Assembly: GCA_963772335.1 (NCBI GenBank)
Contig: CAVYXF010000010.1
Span: forward strand, 186,001 to 250,000
Direction: 5' to 3'
From: CAVYXF01 sp963772335
Lineage (GTDB): Bacteria > Pseudomonadota > Alphaproteobacteria > Rhizobiales > Rhodomicrobiaceae
DNA: 64,000 nt
This document shows, one piece after another, positions 55,036 through 63,739 of the stretch. The notes beneath the pieces are model-generated. The model saw nothing but the letters and a program-made list of their open reading frames with translations, was not told where the DNA came from and did no database searches. Positions within the stretch are counted from its first letter, which is position 1. The number at the start of each line of letters is the position of its first letter. Position numbers and translations under genes: made by a program.

Positions 55036-57402
55036 ATGACTCTTTCAGAATCGACACGCTCCTCCCGGAAGGCGCGCAATGGCGCCGCCAATCCCGTCCG
55101 CGAAACGTCAAGCTCCGAGCGCCCGGCGGTGCGTATCGCCAAATCGGCCGATGCCGCCTTCACCAAGCAGGATGCGCTGCATTTCCACCAGATGGGCAAG
55201 CCGGGAAAGCTTGAGATCATGGCGACCAAGCCGGTCGTCACCCAGCGCGATCTTTCGCTCGCCTACTCGCCCGGCGTTGCGATTCCGGTGCAGGCCATCG
55301 CGGAGAATGCAAGCCTTGCCTATGACTACACCGCAAAGGGCAATCTCGTTGCTGTGATCTCCAACGGCACAGCAATCCTCGGCCTCGGCAATCTCGGCGC
55401 GCTCGCCTCCAAGCCGGTGATGGAAGGCAAGGCGGTGCTGTTCAAGCGCTTTGCTGATGTCGACGCCTTCGACCTGGAGGTCGGAACCGAAGATGTCGAT
55501 GCCTTCATCAATTCGGTGCGCTATCTCGGGCCGTCTTTCGGCGGTATCAACCTGGAAGACATCAAGGCGCCGGACTGCTTTATCATCGAGCAGCGGCTGC
55601 GCGAGCTGATGGACATTCCGGTCTTCCACGACGACCAGCACGGCACGGCTATTATCGCTGTCGCCGGCCTCATCAATGCGCTGCATTTGACCGGGCGCGA
55701 GCTCCAGGACGTCAAGTTCGTCTGCAATGGCGCGGGCGCGGCCGGGATCGCCTGCCTCGAGCTGATCAAAGCGCTCGGCCTGCCGCATCAGAACGCCATC
55801 CTGTGCGATACCAAAGGCGTCGTCTATCAGGGCCGCGAGAAGGGCATGAATCAGTGGAAAACGGCGCATGCCGTCAACACCAAGGCCCGGACGCTTGCCG
55901 ATGCGCTGGAAGGCGCGGATGTGTTCTTCGGGCTCTCGGCCGCAGGTGCCGTCACCAAGGCGATGGTGGCGAGCATGGCGGCAAAGCCGATCATCTTCGC
56001 CATGGCCAATCCCGATCCGGAGATCACGCCGGAGGAGGTCGACGAGGTGCGCGATGATGCCATCATCGCCACGGGCAGGTCGGATTATCCGAACCAGATC
56101 AATAATGTGCTGGGCTTCCCCTATATCTTCCGCGGCGCGCTCGACGTGCGGGCCCGCACCATCAATGACGAGATGAAAATCGCCGCGGCTCGGGCGCTCG
56201 CCGAGCTGGCCCGGGAGGATGTGCCGGATAAGGTCGCGGCCGCCTATCAGGGCCGGCAGCTCTGCTATGGCCGGGAATATCTTATCCCGGCGCCGTTCGA
56301 TCCGCGTCTGATCAGCCGCGTCCCAGCGGCGGTCGCCAAGGCGGCGATGGACTCCGGCGTCGCGGGCCGGCCGATCGCCAATCTCGAAGCCTACAAGGCC
56401 AAGCTCGATGGCCGCCTCGATCCGGCGGCGGCGTTCCTGCATTCGATCTTCGCCCAGGTGCGCGAGGCGCCCAAGCGCGTCGTGTTCGCCGAGGGCGAGG
56501 AACATCGGGTGGTCCGGGCGGCCAATGCCTACAATAATTCCGGGCTAGGCGAGCCGATACTCATCGGGCGCGAGACGCTGATCCTCGACGCGTTCCGCTC
56601 GAGCGGCCTGACTTATCGGAACGACATCGAAATCCATAATGCCCGGCTCTCCACCTACAACCGGGAATATGCCGAATTCTTGTATTCGCGCATGCAGCGC
56701 AAAGGCTATCTGTTCCGCGACTGCCAGCGGCTGGTGAACACCGACCGCAATGTGTTCGCCGCCTGCATGGTCGCCTGCGGCCATGCCGACGCTATGGTCA
56801 CAGGCACCACGCGCAACTGGTCGACCGCCTTCCAGGATGTGCGCCAGGCGCTCGATCCGAAGCCTGGCCGCACTGTGATTGGCGTGTCGCTGGTCATCTC
56901 GCGCGGGCGTAGCGTGCTCGTTGCCGACACCTCGGTGCACGACATGCCCGATGCCGATCAGCTGGCCAACATCGCCTGCGAGGCGGCGAAGGTCGCCAAG
57001 CGCCTCGGCTTCGAGCCACGTGTGGCGATGCTGGCCTATTCGACCTTCGGACATCCCAAGGGCGAGCGCTCCGAACGGGTGATCGAGGCGGTGAAGATCC
57101 TGGACAGCCGCGGCGTCGACTTCGAATATGACGGCGAAATGGCGGCCGATGTCGCTCTCAGCCGCAAGGCGATGGCGCTCTATCCGTTCTGCCGCCTGTC
57201 CGACACCGCCAATGTGCTGGTCATGCCCGCCTTCCACTCGGCCAGCATCTCCACCAAAATGCTGCAGGAGCTGGGCGGCGGCACGGTCATCGGGCCGCTG
57301 CTGGTCGGCCTGTCGAAGCCGGTGCAGATCGCCTCGCTCGGCGCCACTGACAGCGACCTGGTCAACATGGCAGCGCTGGCGGCTTACGATATTTCCGGCT
57401 AG
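55036..57402 (+). CDS. maeB: NADP-dependent malic enzyme with phosphotransacetylase-like domain
   Basis: A 788-residue protein. Residues ~40-430: malic enzyme, with SLAYSPGVAIPV, IFHDDQHGTA-type HDDQHGTAIIAVAGL, and the NADP site FVCNGAGAAGIACLELI; it decarboxylates malate to pyruvate. Residues ~440-788: a PTA-like domain (RVVFAEGEEHRVVRAANAYNN, and VLVMPAFHSASISTKMLQELGGG), which in this family is regulatory (acetyl-CoA). I chose the ATG at 55036; GAGG lies about 14 bases upstream, somewhat far. An earlier frame from 54889 overlaps the mutS side and lacks family similarity. Divergent from mutS. Confidence 0.94.
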   Translation: MTLSESTRSSRKARNGAANPVRETSSSERPAVRIAKSADAAFTKQDALHFHQMGKPGKLEIMATKPVVTQRDLSLAYSPGVAIPVQAIAENASLAYDYTAKGNLVAVISNGTAILGLGNLGALASKPVMEGKAVLFKRFADVDAFDLEVGTEDVDAFINSVRYLGPSFGGINLEDIKAPDCFIIEQRLRELMDIPVFHDDQHGTAIIAVAGLINALHLTGRELQDVKFVCNGAGAAGIACLELIKALGLPHQNAILCDTKGVVYQGREKGMNQWKTAHAVNTKARTLADALEGADVFFGLSAAGAVTKAMVASMAAKPIIFAMANPDPEITPEEVDEVRDDAIIATGRSDYPNQINNVLGFPYIFRGALDVRARTINDEMKIAAARALAELAREDVPDKVAAAYQGRQLCYGREYLIPAPFDPRLISRVPAAVAKAAMDSGVAGRPIANLEAYKAKLDGRLDPAAAFLHSIFAQVREAPKRVVFAEGEEHRVVRAANAYNNSGLGEPILIGRETLILDAFRSSGLTYRNDIEIHNARLSTYNREYAEFLYSRMQRKGYLFRDCQRLVNTDRNVFAACMVACGHADAMVTGTTRNWSTAFQDVRQALDPKPGRTVIGVSLVISRGRSVLVADTSVHDMPDADQLANIACEAAKVAKRLGFEPRVAMLAYSTFGHPKGERSERVIEAVKILDSRGVDFEYDGEMAADVALSRKAMALYPFCRLSDTANVLVMPAFHSASISTKMLQELGGGTVIGPLLVGLSKPVQIASLGATDSDLVNMAALAAYDISG

Positions 57403-57864
57403 GGCAAATAAGCCAGCCACAGCACGCGGGGCAAAGCGCCCCGCAGGCTTTCCGATTTAGCGAGCATAAGACGACATAGCGTTGTCCAGCCGTCGCTGCG
57501 AGCCCAAGGCGGAGCCCATCCATCGGTTGACGCACCCGGCTGGGTGGTGGGAGCGCGCCCTGCGAAAATCGCTTCGCAGTCCGGGTACTCAGCCCCGCCA
57601 TTTGTATTGCAGCGGAAAATGATAGCTGTGCCTGCACGAATATGCCCGGCTTGTATAAAACGGCTGTATCCGCCTGACATCACAGGATAATGACCAGCGC
57701 CGCAGACCTTCTCGCGGCGGCGTGATTGTTTGTATTTGCGAAAAAGTGGATTCAAAACCCCGGCACTAAACCGGTTGCTCTGCGCTCCTATTTCTCGGAA
57801 GCGCGGCGGTCGAACCTACTCTCCAAAACGCAAGGGCCGCCGAAGCTATAAAAGGAAGATGACT
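57403..57864. other. Intergenic region with a weak terminator and a hairpin
   Basis: After the maeB stop a GCGGGGC (57426-57432) / GCCCCGC (57438-57444) stem with a 5-base loop could end its transcript, but the T-run after it is poor. A second hairpin, CTGCGAA (57560-57566) / TTCGCAG (57573-57579), stands further on. No reading frame in this gap has convincing similarity. Confidence 0.35.
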
Positions 57865-58044
57865 ATGAGAACCATTCTACGTTCTGCCGTTATTGCCCTT
57901 GCGCTCTCCGCCAGTGCATCCGGGGCTATGGCCCAGCGTTATCACGGCAACGCACATCACCCGCACTACGGCAATCAGGACAATCTCTCGGAGACCGAGA
58001 GAGCCTGGAAGTTCTGGGATGCGCAACAAGACCAGGGCAATTAA
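57865..58044 (+). CDS. Small exported protein, unknown
   Basis: A 59-residue precursor. Signal peptide MRTILRSAVIALALSASASG then AMAQ, so a mature part of about 36 residues, RYHGNAHHPHYGNQDNLSET then ERAWKFWDAQQDQGN; His-rich in its first half. AAGGAAG lies six bases before the ATG at 57865; an in-frame ATG two codons upstream (57859) is also possible. No family recognised. The next exported protein, 111 bases downstream, may share the transcript. Confidence 0.6.
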   Translation: MRTILRSAVIALALSASASGAMAQRYHGNAHHPHYGNQDNLSETERAWKFWDAQQDQGN

Positions 58045-58155
58045 CCGGGAACTAGCAGGTCCATTCGAGACCTGCTTGCCTCCTCTATTTCAGTCGCCTT
58101 TGCAAAGCTCGCGGAAGCCTGCAAGGCGTCGCCCCCAAAGAGAAAGGCGGGCACT

Positions 58156-58635
58156 ATGAAGATCAAAACTACGCTTTTCGCCGCTCTCCTTTTGGCGGCC
58201 ACCGGTGATTTGGCATCGTTCCCGCTCAATGCCGAGCCTAACAGCTCGAGCGGAGGCGTTGCGATGACGGCCATGGCCGACAGCCAACAACCTCTCGAAA
58301 CGCGGCATGTTGCCGGGCAAACCGAGCGCCGGCCGGAAGGTCTCGCGATGGCGCCCGGAGCGAGTGGGCTCGGCGATATCTTCGGCGGGCGCGGTCCCAA
58401 TCCGCACGCCGATACGGTGAAGCGAATCGCGATTTATGACTCCATCGGCAATTTGGATGGAGCGGCGATCCTCAAGAGCGAGTTGCATCAATTCGGCGTC
58501 ACCCGCCAGGCTCTGGAGCGGAGCACCGATTTCCTGAAGCTGCACGAAGATGGGCTCATCGGGAACCCGGAGCACCAGTACCATGGCCAGGCCCGGATCG
58601 AAGCGGCAGGGGAACAACCGAACAGCATTCGGTAG
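58156..58635 (+). CDS. Exported protein, unknown
   Basis: 159 residues with a signal peptide (KTTLFAALLLAATGDLASFPL, cleavage near LNA-E at about 26). The mature part is rich in Gly and charged residues and ends with KRIAIYDSIGNLDGAAILKS, then VTRQALERSTDFLKLHEDGL. No family recognised. AAAGG precedes the ATG at some distance. It may be an envelope protein; the upstream small exported gene is 111 bases away. Confidence 0.6.
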   Translation: MKIKTTLFAALLLAATGDLASFPLNAEPNSSSGGVAMTAMADSQQPLETRHVAGQTERRPEGLAMAPGASGLGDIFGGRGPNPHADTVKRIAIYDSIGNLDGAAILKSELHQFGVTRQALERSTDFLKLHEDGLIGNPEHQYHGQARIEAAGEQPNSIR

Positions 58636-58655
58636 CGACCCCACCTCATCAAGCA

Positions 58656-58702
58656 AGGAGGCGGCGCAAGGCGACGCTCGTCGCGGCCAGGCGCCGCCTC
58701 CT
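58656..58702. terminator. Strong hairpin between convergent genes
   Basis: Arms AGGAGGCGGCGC (58656-58667) and GCGCCGCCTCCT (58691-58702) are exact 12-base complements, with a 23-base loop, between the stop of the exported-protein gene (plus) and the stop of rlpA (minus). CTTTC follows on the plus strand, a short T-run, so it may stop both transcripts. Confidence 0.6.
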
Positions 58703-58731
58703 GCTTTCGAGGTTCTCAGGTGAGATCGCGA

Positions 58732-59424
58732 CTAAAGGTCGTTCGCCCACGAACGCCGTTCGGCCGCGGCCTCATGCATCGCGCGGCTACGGCGCAACGC
58801 TGCGTGGCGGCTCCGGCGATTGATGAGGCGCATCTCCGCCCGCTGCTCTTTGGCTGCACGGAGACGCTCGCGGCGCTCGAGCGACACAACGTGGCGGCTG
58901 CGGCGCTCCGCTTTGGCGAGCCGCTGTTTCCTGCGCAGGTTCGCCATTTCGCGGCGCGAGAGATGCGCCGACGTCTCCACCCCGCGATAGGCAGAGGCAA
59001 GGCGCGTGCGGGTAGCTCTGCTGCGCCGTTGGGGTCTAGAGTCGCCGTCCTCAGCAGAGGCAAAGCTCGGGCCACGGCCCAGCACCGCGAGGCAAACGGA
59101 GGCGAGACCATCCATGCCAAGCACCCGCTTGGCCCCACGGGAGAGATCGATAATCCGGCCGCCTACAAACGGCCCGCGATCGTTGATCCGTACGATGACC
59201 GAGCGGCCGGTCCGCGGATTACGGACTTCAACGCGTGTACCGAAAGGCAGCGTGCGATGGGCCGCGGTGATACCGTCCGGCCGATAACGCTCGCCATTCG
59301 CAGTGCGCGAACCTTCGTGGTACCACGAAGCCGTGCCGCATCGTGCCAGAGCAGCCTGCAACGGCACGCCCAGAGACATCGCCGCAACACCGTACACGCA
59401 GAGCTTTTTCACTTTCAACATCAC
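58732..59424 (-). CDS. RlpA-like protein with a long Arg-rich C-terminal tail
   Basis: 230 residues. Signal peptide to about 28, then a compact RlpA domain (GTASWYHEGSRTANGERYRPDG, ITAAHRTLPFGTRVEVRN, RINDRGPFVGGRIIDLS), ending about residue 112. The last ~110 residues are extraordinarily basic, in units such as RRSRATRTRLASAY, RRKQRLAKAERRSRHV and RRSRAMHEAAAERRSW. The tail is continuous with the frame, not a shift. It could hold the protein at acidic wall polymers or DNA. AAGG lies before the ATG. A paralogue without tail is at 19310. Confidence 0.88.
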   Translation of the reverse strand: MMLKVKKLCVYGVAAMSLGVPLQAALARCGTASWYHEGSRTANGERYRPDGITAAHRTLPFGTRVEVRNPRTGRSVIVRINDRGPFVGGRIIDLSRGAKRVLGMDGLASVCLAVLGRGPSFASAEDGDSRPQRRSRATRTRLASAYRGVETSAHLSRREMANLRRKQRLAKAERRSRHVVSLERRERLRAAKEQRAEMRLINRRSRHAALRRSRAMHEAAAERRSWANDL

Positions 59425-60009
59425 AACCTTTCCTAATTACGCGGAAGGCCAGACGTAAAAGTGCGCAAATGGGGCGAAAATGGGCATGCCTCTGCGCATA
59501 GCAGCCATGCAGAATTTGCATGGAACTAATTATCTAGCTGCTGTGGAAATACTTAGGCTTGGCCGTTAGTTGGAGGGTTTTGTAACCAGTCCAAGTGAGC
59601 TAAACGCCTTCGCTAGGGCCGTTTTCAGCCTTAGAGCTATGCTTTAACCGAAGCGCTCTTTTTGGGCAATCTGAACAGTGCTTATTGCGTATAAATGTAG
59701 CGGGGGCCGCTGGCTTTGCGTCATTCGGCCCCAATAATTTTTTTGTCACTCTCGCTCGGCGATGCCGCTTCGAGGTGTTGTCTGGCGACAGCCGCATGGT
59801 GCGTTCATGACAGTTTAGCTTCGGCCTGATGCTCGTCCCTCGACGCCAGCTTTAATCGCGCCCTTTCCGTCCTGCGCTATGGCCGCTATAGTCCCGACGA
59901 CAATTTCCCGGCGGCCCGCTCGATCTTGCGCGCGGCCGCCTTTGATTTATGTGGCCGCGGCCTTTGATGAGCCCCATCGAGATTGCGCGCTGGCTGCGGA
60001 TTTGCGCCT
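59425..60009. other. Long intergenic region ending in an orphan terminator hairpin
   Basis: Of these 585 bases, 59425-59700 show no conserved frame and are A+T-richer than their surroundings. The terminator-like hairpin is listed separately. 59745-60009 contain no gene I can support. Confidence 0.3.
59703..59744 (+). terminator. Terminator-like hairpin on the plus strand, no gene in front
   Basis: Stem GGGGCCG (59703-59709) / CGGCCCC (59726-59732), then AATAATTTTTTT. The nearest plus-strand gene upstream ends at 58635 and has its own hairpin; the gene between (rlpA) is on the other strand. It could therefore end an RNA that starts in the region 59430-59700. Confidence 0.55.
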
Positions 60010-61393
60010 ATGACCGACACTCTCACGGCCCCGAAGGCCAAAACCAAACGCCGCCCGACGCGTGCGCCGAAAGTCGGCTTCGTCAGTCTTGGGTGCGCCA
60101 AGGCGCTGGTCGAACTCGGAGCGCATCATCACTCGTCTGCGTTCGGAAGGTTACGAGATCGCCCCAAACTATGCCGGCGCCGATGTGGTGGTGGTCAACA
60201 CCTGCGGCTTTCTCAACAGCGCCAAAGCGGAAAGTCTGGAGGCCATCGGCGAGGCCATGGCCGAGAACGGCCGGGTCATTGTCACCGGGTGCTTTGGAGT
60301 TGAGGACAAGCGCATCCGCGAAGCATTTCCCGCTATCCTCGCCGTCACCGGTCCGCATCAGTATGACGCGGTGATGGATGCGGTGCATTGCGCTGCGCCC
60401 GCGCCGCATGCTCCCTTCCTCGAGCTGGTGCCGCCTTCCGGCCTGCGCCTGACGCCGAAACACTACGCCTATGTGAAGATCTCGGAGGGCTGCAATAACA
60501 AGTGCTCGTTCTGCATCATCCCGCAGTTGCGCGGCTCACTCGCGAGCCGCCCGGCGGCCGATGTGATGCAGGAGGCGGAAAGCCTCGTTGCGGCGGGCGT
60601 TCGCGAGCTGCTTGTCATCAGCCAGGACACCTCGGCCTACGGCGTGGATGTGAAATTCGCTGCAAGCGATTGGCGCGGCTCGCCGCTTCGCGCGCGCTTC
60701 TATGATTTGTGCGAAGCGCTCGGCACACTGGGCGCATGGGTGCGGCTGCACTATGTCTATCCCTATCCCCATGTGGACGAGGTGCTTCCGCTCATGGCCG
60801 ACGGGATAATCCTTCCCTATCTCGATATACCCTTCCAGCATGCCAGTCCCTCAGTGCTGAAAGCGATGCGCCGGCCCGCCAATCAGGAGAAGGTTTTGGA
60901 GCGCATTGCGCGCTGGCGGCAAATCGTGCCGGACATCGCCATCCGCTCAACCTTCATCGTCGGCTTTCCCGGCGAGACCGAGGAGGACTTCCAGTTCCTG
61001 CTCGACTGGTTGAAGGAGGCGCGGCTCGCGCGCGTGGGCTGCTTCAAATATGAGAATGTCGAAGGCGCACCGTCGCGCGCGCTGGCGGATCAAATTCCCG
61101 AGGAGGTGAAGGCCGAGCGCCACCACCGCTTTATGGAGGCGCAGAAGACCGTCAGCGCCGAGGTGATGGGCGGGCGGGTCGGTGAGACCATCGACGTGAT
61201 CATCGATGAGGTTGACGAGGACGGCGCAACCGGCCGTTCCGCCTGGGATGCGCCTGACATTGATGGTTCGGTGTTTCTCGACGAGGCGCGGGATGTCTCG
61301 CCCGGCGATATTGTGCGCGTTGTAGTCGAGGAAGCTGAAGACTACGACCTCTGGGCGCAAAGAGCCAGGTCGCAGACGCCGGGAAACGAATAG
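60010..61393 (+). pseudogene. rimO: Ribosomal protein S12 methylthiotransferase RimO, frameshifted
   Basis: A radical-SAM enzyme that adds a methylthio group to an Asp of S12. Start MTDTLTAPKAKTKRR at 60010; KVGFVSLGCAKALV then needs a one-base shift to continue SERIITRLRSEGYE. Removing one A of 60113-60114 makes the expected ALVDSERI. After that the frame is whole: NTCGF (second cluster Cys), GCFGVEDKRIREAF, EGCNNKCSFCIIP (radical SAM CxxxCxxC), and a C-terminal TRAM domain (GETIDVIIDEVDEDGATGRS). Without the shift about 45 N-terminal residues, including one cluster Cys, would be lost, so the base is either an error or a disabling mutation. Confidence 0.92.
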
Positions 61394-61520
61394 CTTTTCT
61401 CGCGCCATCCCCCAAACGGGTGACGTGGCTGTTCCGCTGAAGGTCTAGAGACTCTAGCGGGCGGCAAGCAGCCCCCGACCAAGGCTTGCCTGTCGCTCAT
61501 CAATATGCGTGTTTCCACCT

Positions 61521-61554
61521 AAAGGCGGCGGGGCTGAACACCTGCCGCCTTTTT
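61521..61554 (+). terminator. Rho-independent terminator after rimO
   Basis: Stem AAAGGCGGC / GCCGCCTTT around an inner loop (61521-61529 / 61544-61552), followed by TTTTC to 61554. It lies between the rimO stop (plus) and the nrsF stop (minus). Because the plus-strand A-run gives a T-run on the other strand, it probably serves both. Confidence 0.8.
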
Positions 61555-61589
61555 CCTGGAAGCGCGGCCCCTGCCTATCACAGCCTCGC

Positions 61590-62228
61590 TTACCACCTCA
61601 GCAGGCGGGCACCGCCGAGCTGCCCTGCCGCAATCACCAGAGCGGCCGCGAGCACATACCAGATCGCCAGGAACAGCGGCGAGTCGTCCGGGCAGTGCAG
61701 CGCATAAATCGCCGAGCCGATGCCGGCCGCCATCGCGCCGGCGGCAAACCCGGCATCCGCGGGAACGGCCGGCGCACCGTCGCGAAGCGCCCACAGAATA
61801 GCGGCGAGCGGAAGAGCCGAAAGCAGCGGCACGCTGAGCAAACAAGCGAGGGGGTGGGCTCCGATGGCCTGCTTTTCCCATGTTGCCGGAGGGGTGATGG
61901 CCAGGTCGTAAAGCCCTGCGAGCGCGAGGATCAGCGGCGCCGGAATGAGGAGAAGCCAAACTCGCCGCTCGACAACCGGCCTTACGAGCCGCAAGGCGAG
62001 CGCCGCGCTGGTTATGGCGAGGCTCAGGGAGACGATGAATTTCAGCGCAACAGGCCAGCCAAATGCTACCGCAGCGAGATTCGGCCGCACCCCATAGGCC
62101 AGAGCCAGCAGAATGAATGAACACGCCGCAGCCGCCGCAATGGCACCGGCCAGCCGAGCCGGCAAATTCGGGTGCGGCGCCGCATAATCGGCGGCTAGCA
62201 GCTGGATGAGGTCGTCGGTCTTCATCAC
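61590..62228 (-). CDS. nrsF: NrsF-type (DUF1109) membrane anti-sigma factor
   Basis: A 212-residue polytopic protein: MMKTDDLIQLLAADYAAP is the typical DUF1109 opening, followed by six hydrophobic segments between residues 25 and 205. In Caulobacter, NrsF holds the ECF factor SigF at the membrane; conserved Cys residues sense heavy metals/oxidants. Here Cys residues lie in HPLACLLSVPLL and YALHCPDDSP. The start overlaps the sigF stop by four bases (ATGA), so the two are made together. Confidence 0.87.
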   Translation of the reverse strand: MMKTDDLIQLLAADYAAPHPNLPARLAGAIAAAAACSFILLALAYGVRPNLAAVAFGWPVALKFIVSLSLAITSAALALRLVRPVVERRVWLLLIPAPLILALAGLYDLAITPPATWEKQAIGAHPLACLLSVPLLSALPLAAILWALRDGAPAVPADAGFAAGAMAAGIGSAIYALHCPDDSPLFLAIWYVLAAALVIAAGQLGGARLLRW

Positions 62229-62782
62229 TCTTGTTCCCGTAGCGCCTGGGCAAGCGCATTCAATCCCCGGTGCAGGGCGACGCGAACCGCCCCCTCGCTG
62301 AGCCCCAGCCGCGAGGCCGCCTCGCGCGTGGAGAGACCTTCGACGGCCATAACCTCCACCACCTGGCGGGACCGCCCATTGATCATATCCAGCACTTTGC
62401 CGGTCTCCTCGGCGGAGGGCCTGCGCTCCTCTTCGGGCGCCGCCAGCGTCTCGCTAAAATCGTCGATCGACAGACTGATCCTCCTCCCGCGCCGGCGCAA
62501 AGCGTCGATCAGCTTGTTCCGCGCAATGGCCCGCACCCAGGGCGTAAACGGCTCATTTTCCCGCCAGGTGTGCCGCTTCAGGTGAATGGCGAGCAGAGTC
62601 TCCTGGAGAATGTCCTCCGCGTCGGCCGAAGCTCCTCCCGTTCGCGTCAGATCGCGACGGATCAGACGGCGCAGAACTGGCGCAATACCCTCAAGCAGCC
62701 GCTTATACGCCGCCCCATCTCCTGCATTGGAGGCGCGCATCAAAACCGCCCATTGCGTGTCCTGGTCGCTCGAATGGTTCAT
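62225..62782 (-). CDS. ECF sigma factor, SigF-type
   Basis: A 185-residue sigma-70 family factor with region 2 (YKRLLEGIAPVLRRLIRRDL, then DAEDILQETLLAIHLKRHTW, RAIARNKLIDALRRRGR) and region 4 (QVVEVMAVEGLSTREAASRLGLSEGAVRVALHRGLNAL). The partner downstream is NrsF. The family controls a small set of oxidative-stress genes in Caulobacter. The gene is preceded by a repeated GTAA word (see next feature), so it may transcribe itself. Confidence 0.88.
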   Translation of the reverse strand: MNHSSDQDTQWAVLMRASNAGDGAAYKRLLEGIAPVLRRLIRRDLTRTGGASADAEDILQETLLAIHLKRHTWRENEPFTPWVRAIARNKLIDALRRRGRRISLSIDDFSETLAAPEEERRPSAEETGKVLDMINGRSRQVVEVMAVEGLSTREAASRLGLSEGAVRVALHRGLNALAQALREQE

Positions 62783-62816
62783 GGTATTACGTTTACGGGC
62801 CTGGGATCGTTACAGC
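62783..62816 (-). promoter_or_regulatory. Candidate autoregulated ECF promoter before sigF
   Basis: Read on the minus strand: TGTAACG (62808-62814), 17 bases, then GTAAT (62786-62790) just before the ATG, with a further CGTAAA between. Recurring GTAA words at this spacing resemble -35 and -10 parts of ECF-type promoters. The untranslated leader would be only a few bases. Matched by eye. Confidence 0.35.
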
Positions 62817-62881
62817 CGGGCCCCTGCAATTTCCCCTATAGCCTTCGAAAAAGCGCCGTTGTCAGCCGCTCTTGCTCGATA

Positions 62882-63739
62882 TCAATGTTGGCTACCGGCG
62901 GCAGGAAGCGGTGCCGGACGGCCACCATTGCGCGACGGATCAATGGGCAGGAACTCGATGCCGCTCGATTGCACGGGCTGCGGATAGAGCGTCATCAGGT
63001 GCAGAACCTCGGGCGGCAGGCCCACTTTGACCGGCAGGCCGAGCGCGATCGCCTCCTTGGCAGTGAGCGCGTAGTCATGCGTCCAGCGCCCGCCGGCGAG
63101 AATCTCGGCCAAGGCGGCCGCCTTTTCCGTTCCCAGCCGCTCCTCCATCAGCTCCATCGCGCCGAGCTTGACCTGGGCCAGTGCCTTCTCGCTCATGTCG
63201 GCAAGAACCAGCGTCAGGTCATGCACCTCCTGGATGGGCTTTAAGTCGCGCGCCTTGACGATGCTCGCGGCCGGAAAGCCAGCAAGCTGCGGATCGATCG
63301 GCCCGAGGACCGAGAACTCGCCCATGATGATCTCATCCGCCGCAAGCGCAACCAGGGTGCCGCCCGACATCGCGTAGACCGGAACCATCACCCGCACTCT
63401 TGCGGGATGCGCCTCGATCACGCGGGCGATCTGCATCGCGGCGAGCACGAGACCTCCGGGCGTATGCAGGATCAGATCAATGGGCACGTTCGGCGGCGTT
63501 TCCTTGACCGCCGCAATAATGGTCTGGGCGTCTTCGAGGTTAATATAGCGCGAGACGGGGAAGCCGAGCAGGCTGCGTCGCTCCTGCCGATGGATCATAG
63601 TGATGACGCGGGTGCGCTGCGAGCGCTCGACCGCTCTGATCGCGTTCTGGCGCTGGAACAGGCGGAAACGTGCGGTGATCAGTGGCTGCAAAGCCAACAC
63701 TAGGAAGATGATCCAGATCCAAGATCCAATATTTTCCAT
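62882..63739 (-). CDS. SDH-family Clp-fold serine protease, membrane-anchored
   Basis: 285 residues of PF01972 (SDH_sah). An N-terminal helix (SWIWIIFLVLALQPLITA, 5-23) anchors it. The ClpP-like core shows PIDLILHTPGGLVLAAMQIA (oxyanion glycine pair), VPVYAMSGGTLVALAADEIIMGEFSVLGPIDPQ with nucleophile Ser in MSGG, and GGRWTHDYALTAKEAIALGLPV near the C-terminal end. The catalytic Ser/Lys use is as in SppA-type enzymes; the acid or base partner is not clear from sequence. GGAGGGG lies 6 bases before the ATG at 63739. Confidence 0.87.
   Translation of the reverse strand: MENIGSWIWIIFLVLALQPLITARFRLFQRQNAIRAVERSQRTRVITMIHRQERRSLLGFPVSRYINLEDAQTIIAAVKETPPNVPIDLILHTPGGLVLAAMQIARVIEAHPARVRVMVPVYAMSGGTLVALAADEIIMGEFSVLGPIDPQLAGFPAASIVKARDLKPIQEVHDLTLVLADMSEKALAQVKLGAMELMEERLGTEKAAALAEILAGGRWTHDYALTAKEAIALGLPVKVGLPPEVLHLMTLYPQPVQSSGIEFLPIDPSRNGGRPAPLPAAGSQH

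Noticed and set aside
55108..56505. 465-codon minus-strand open frame
   Set aside because: Antisense to the malic enzyme domain of maeB; no family pattern.
57399..57755. 118-codon minus-strand frame after maeB
   Set aside because: No similarity or ribosome site, and it covers the maeB terminator.
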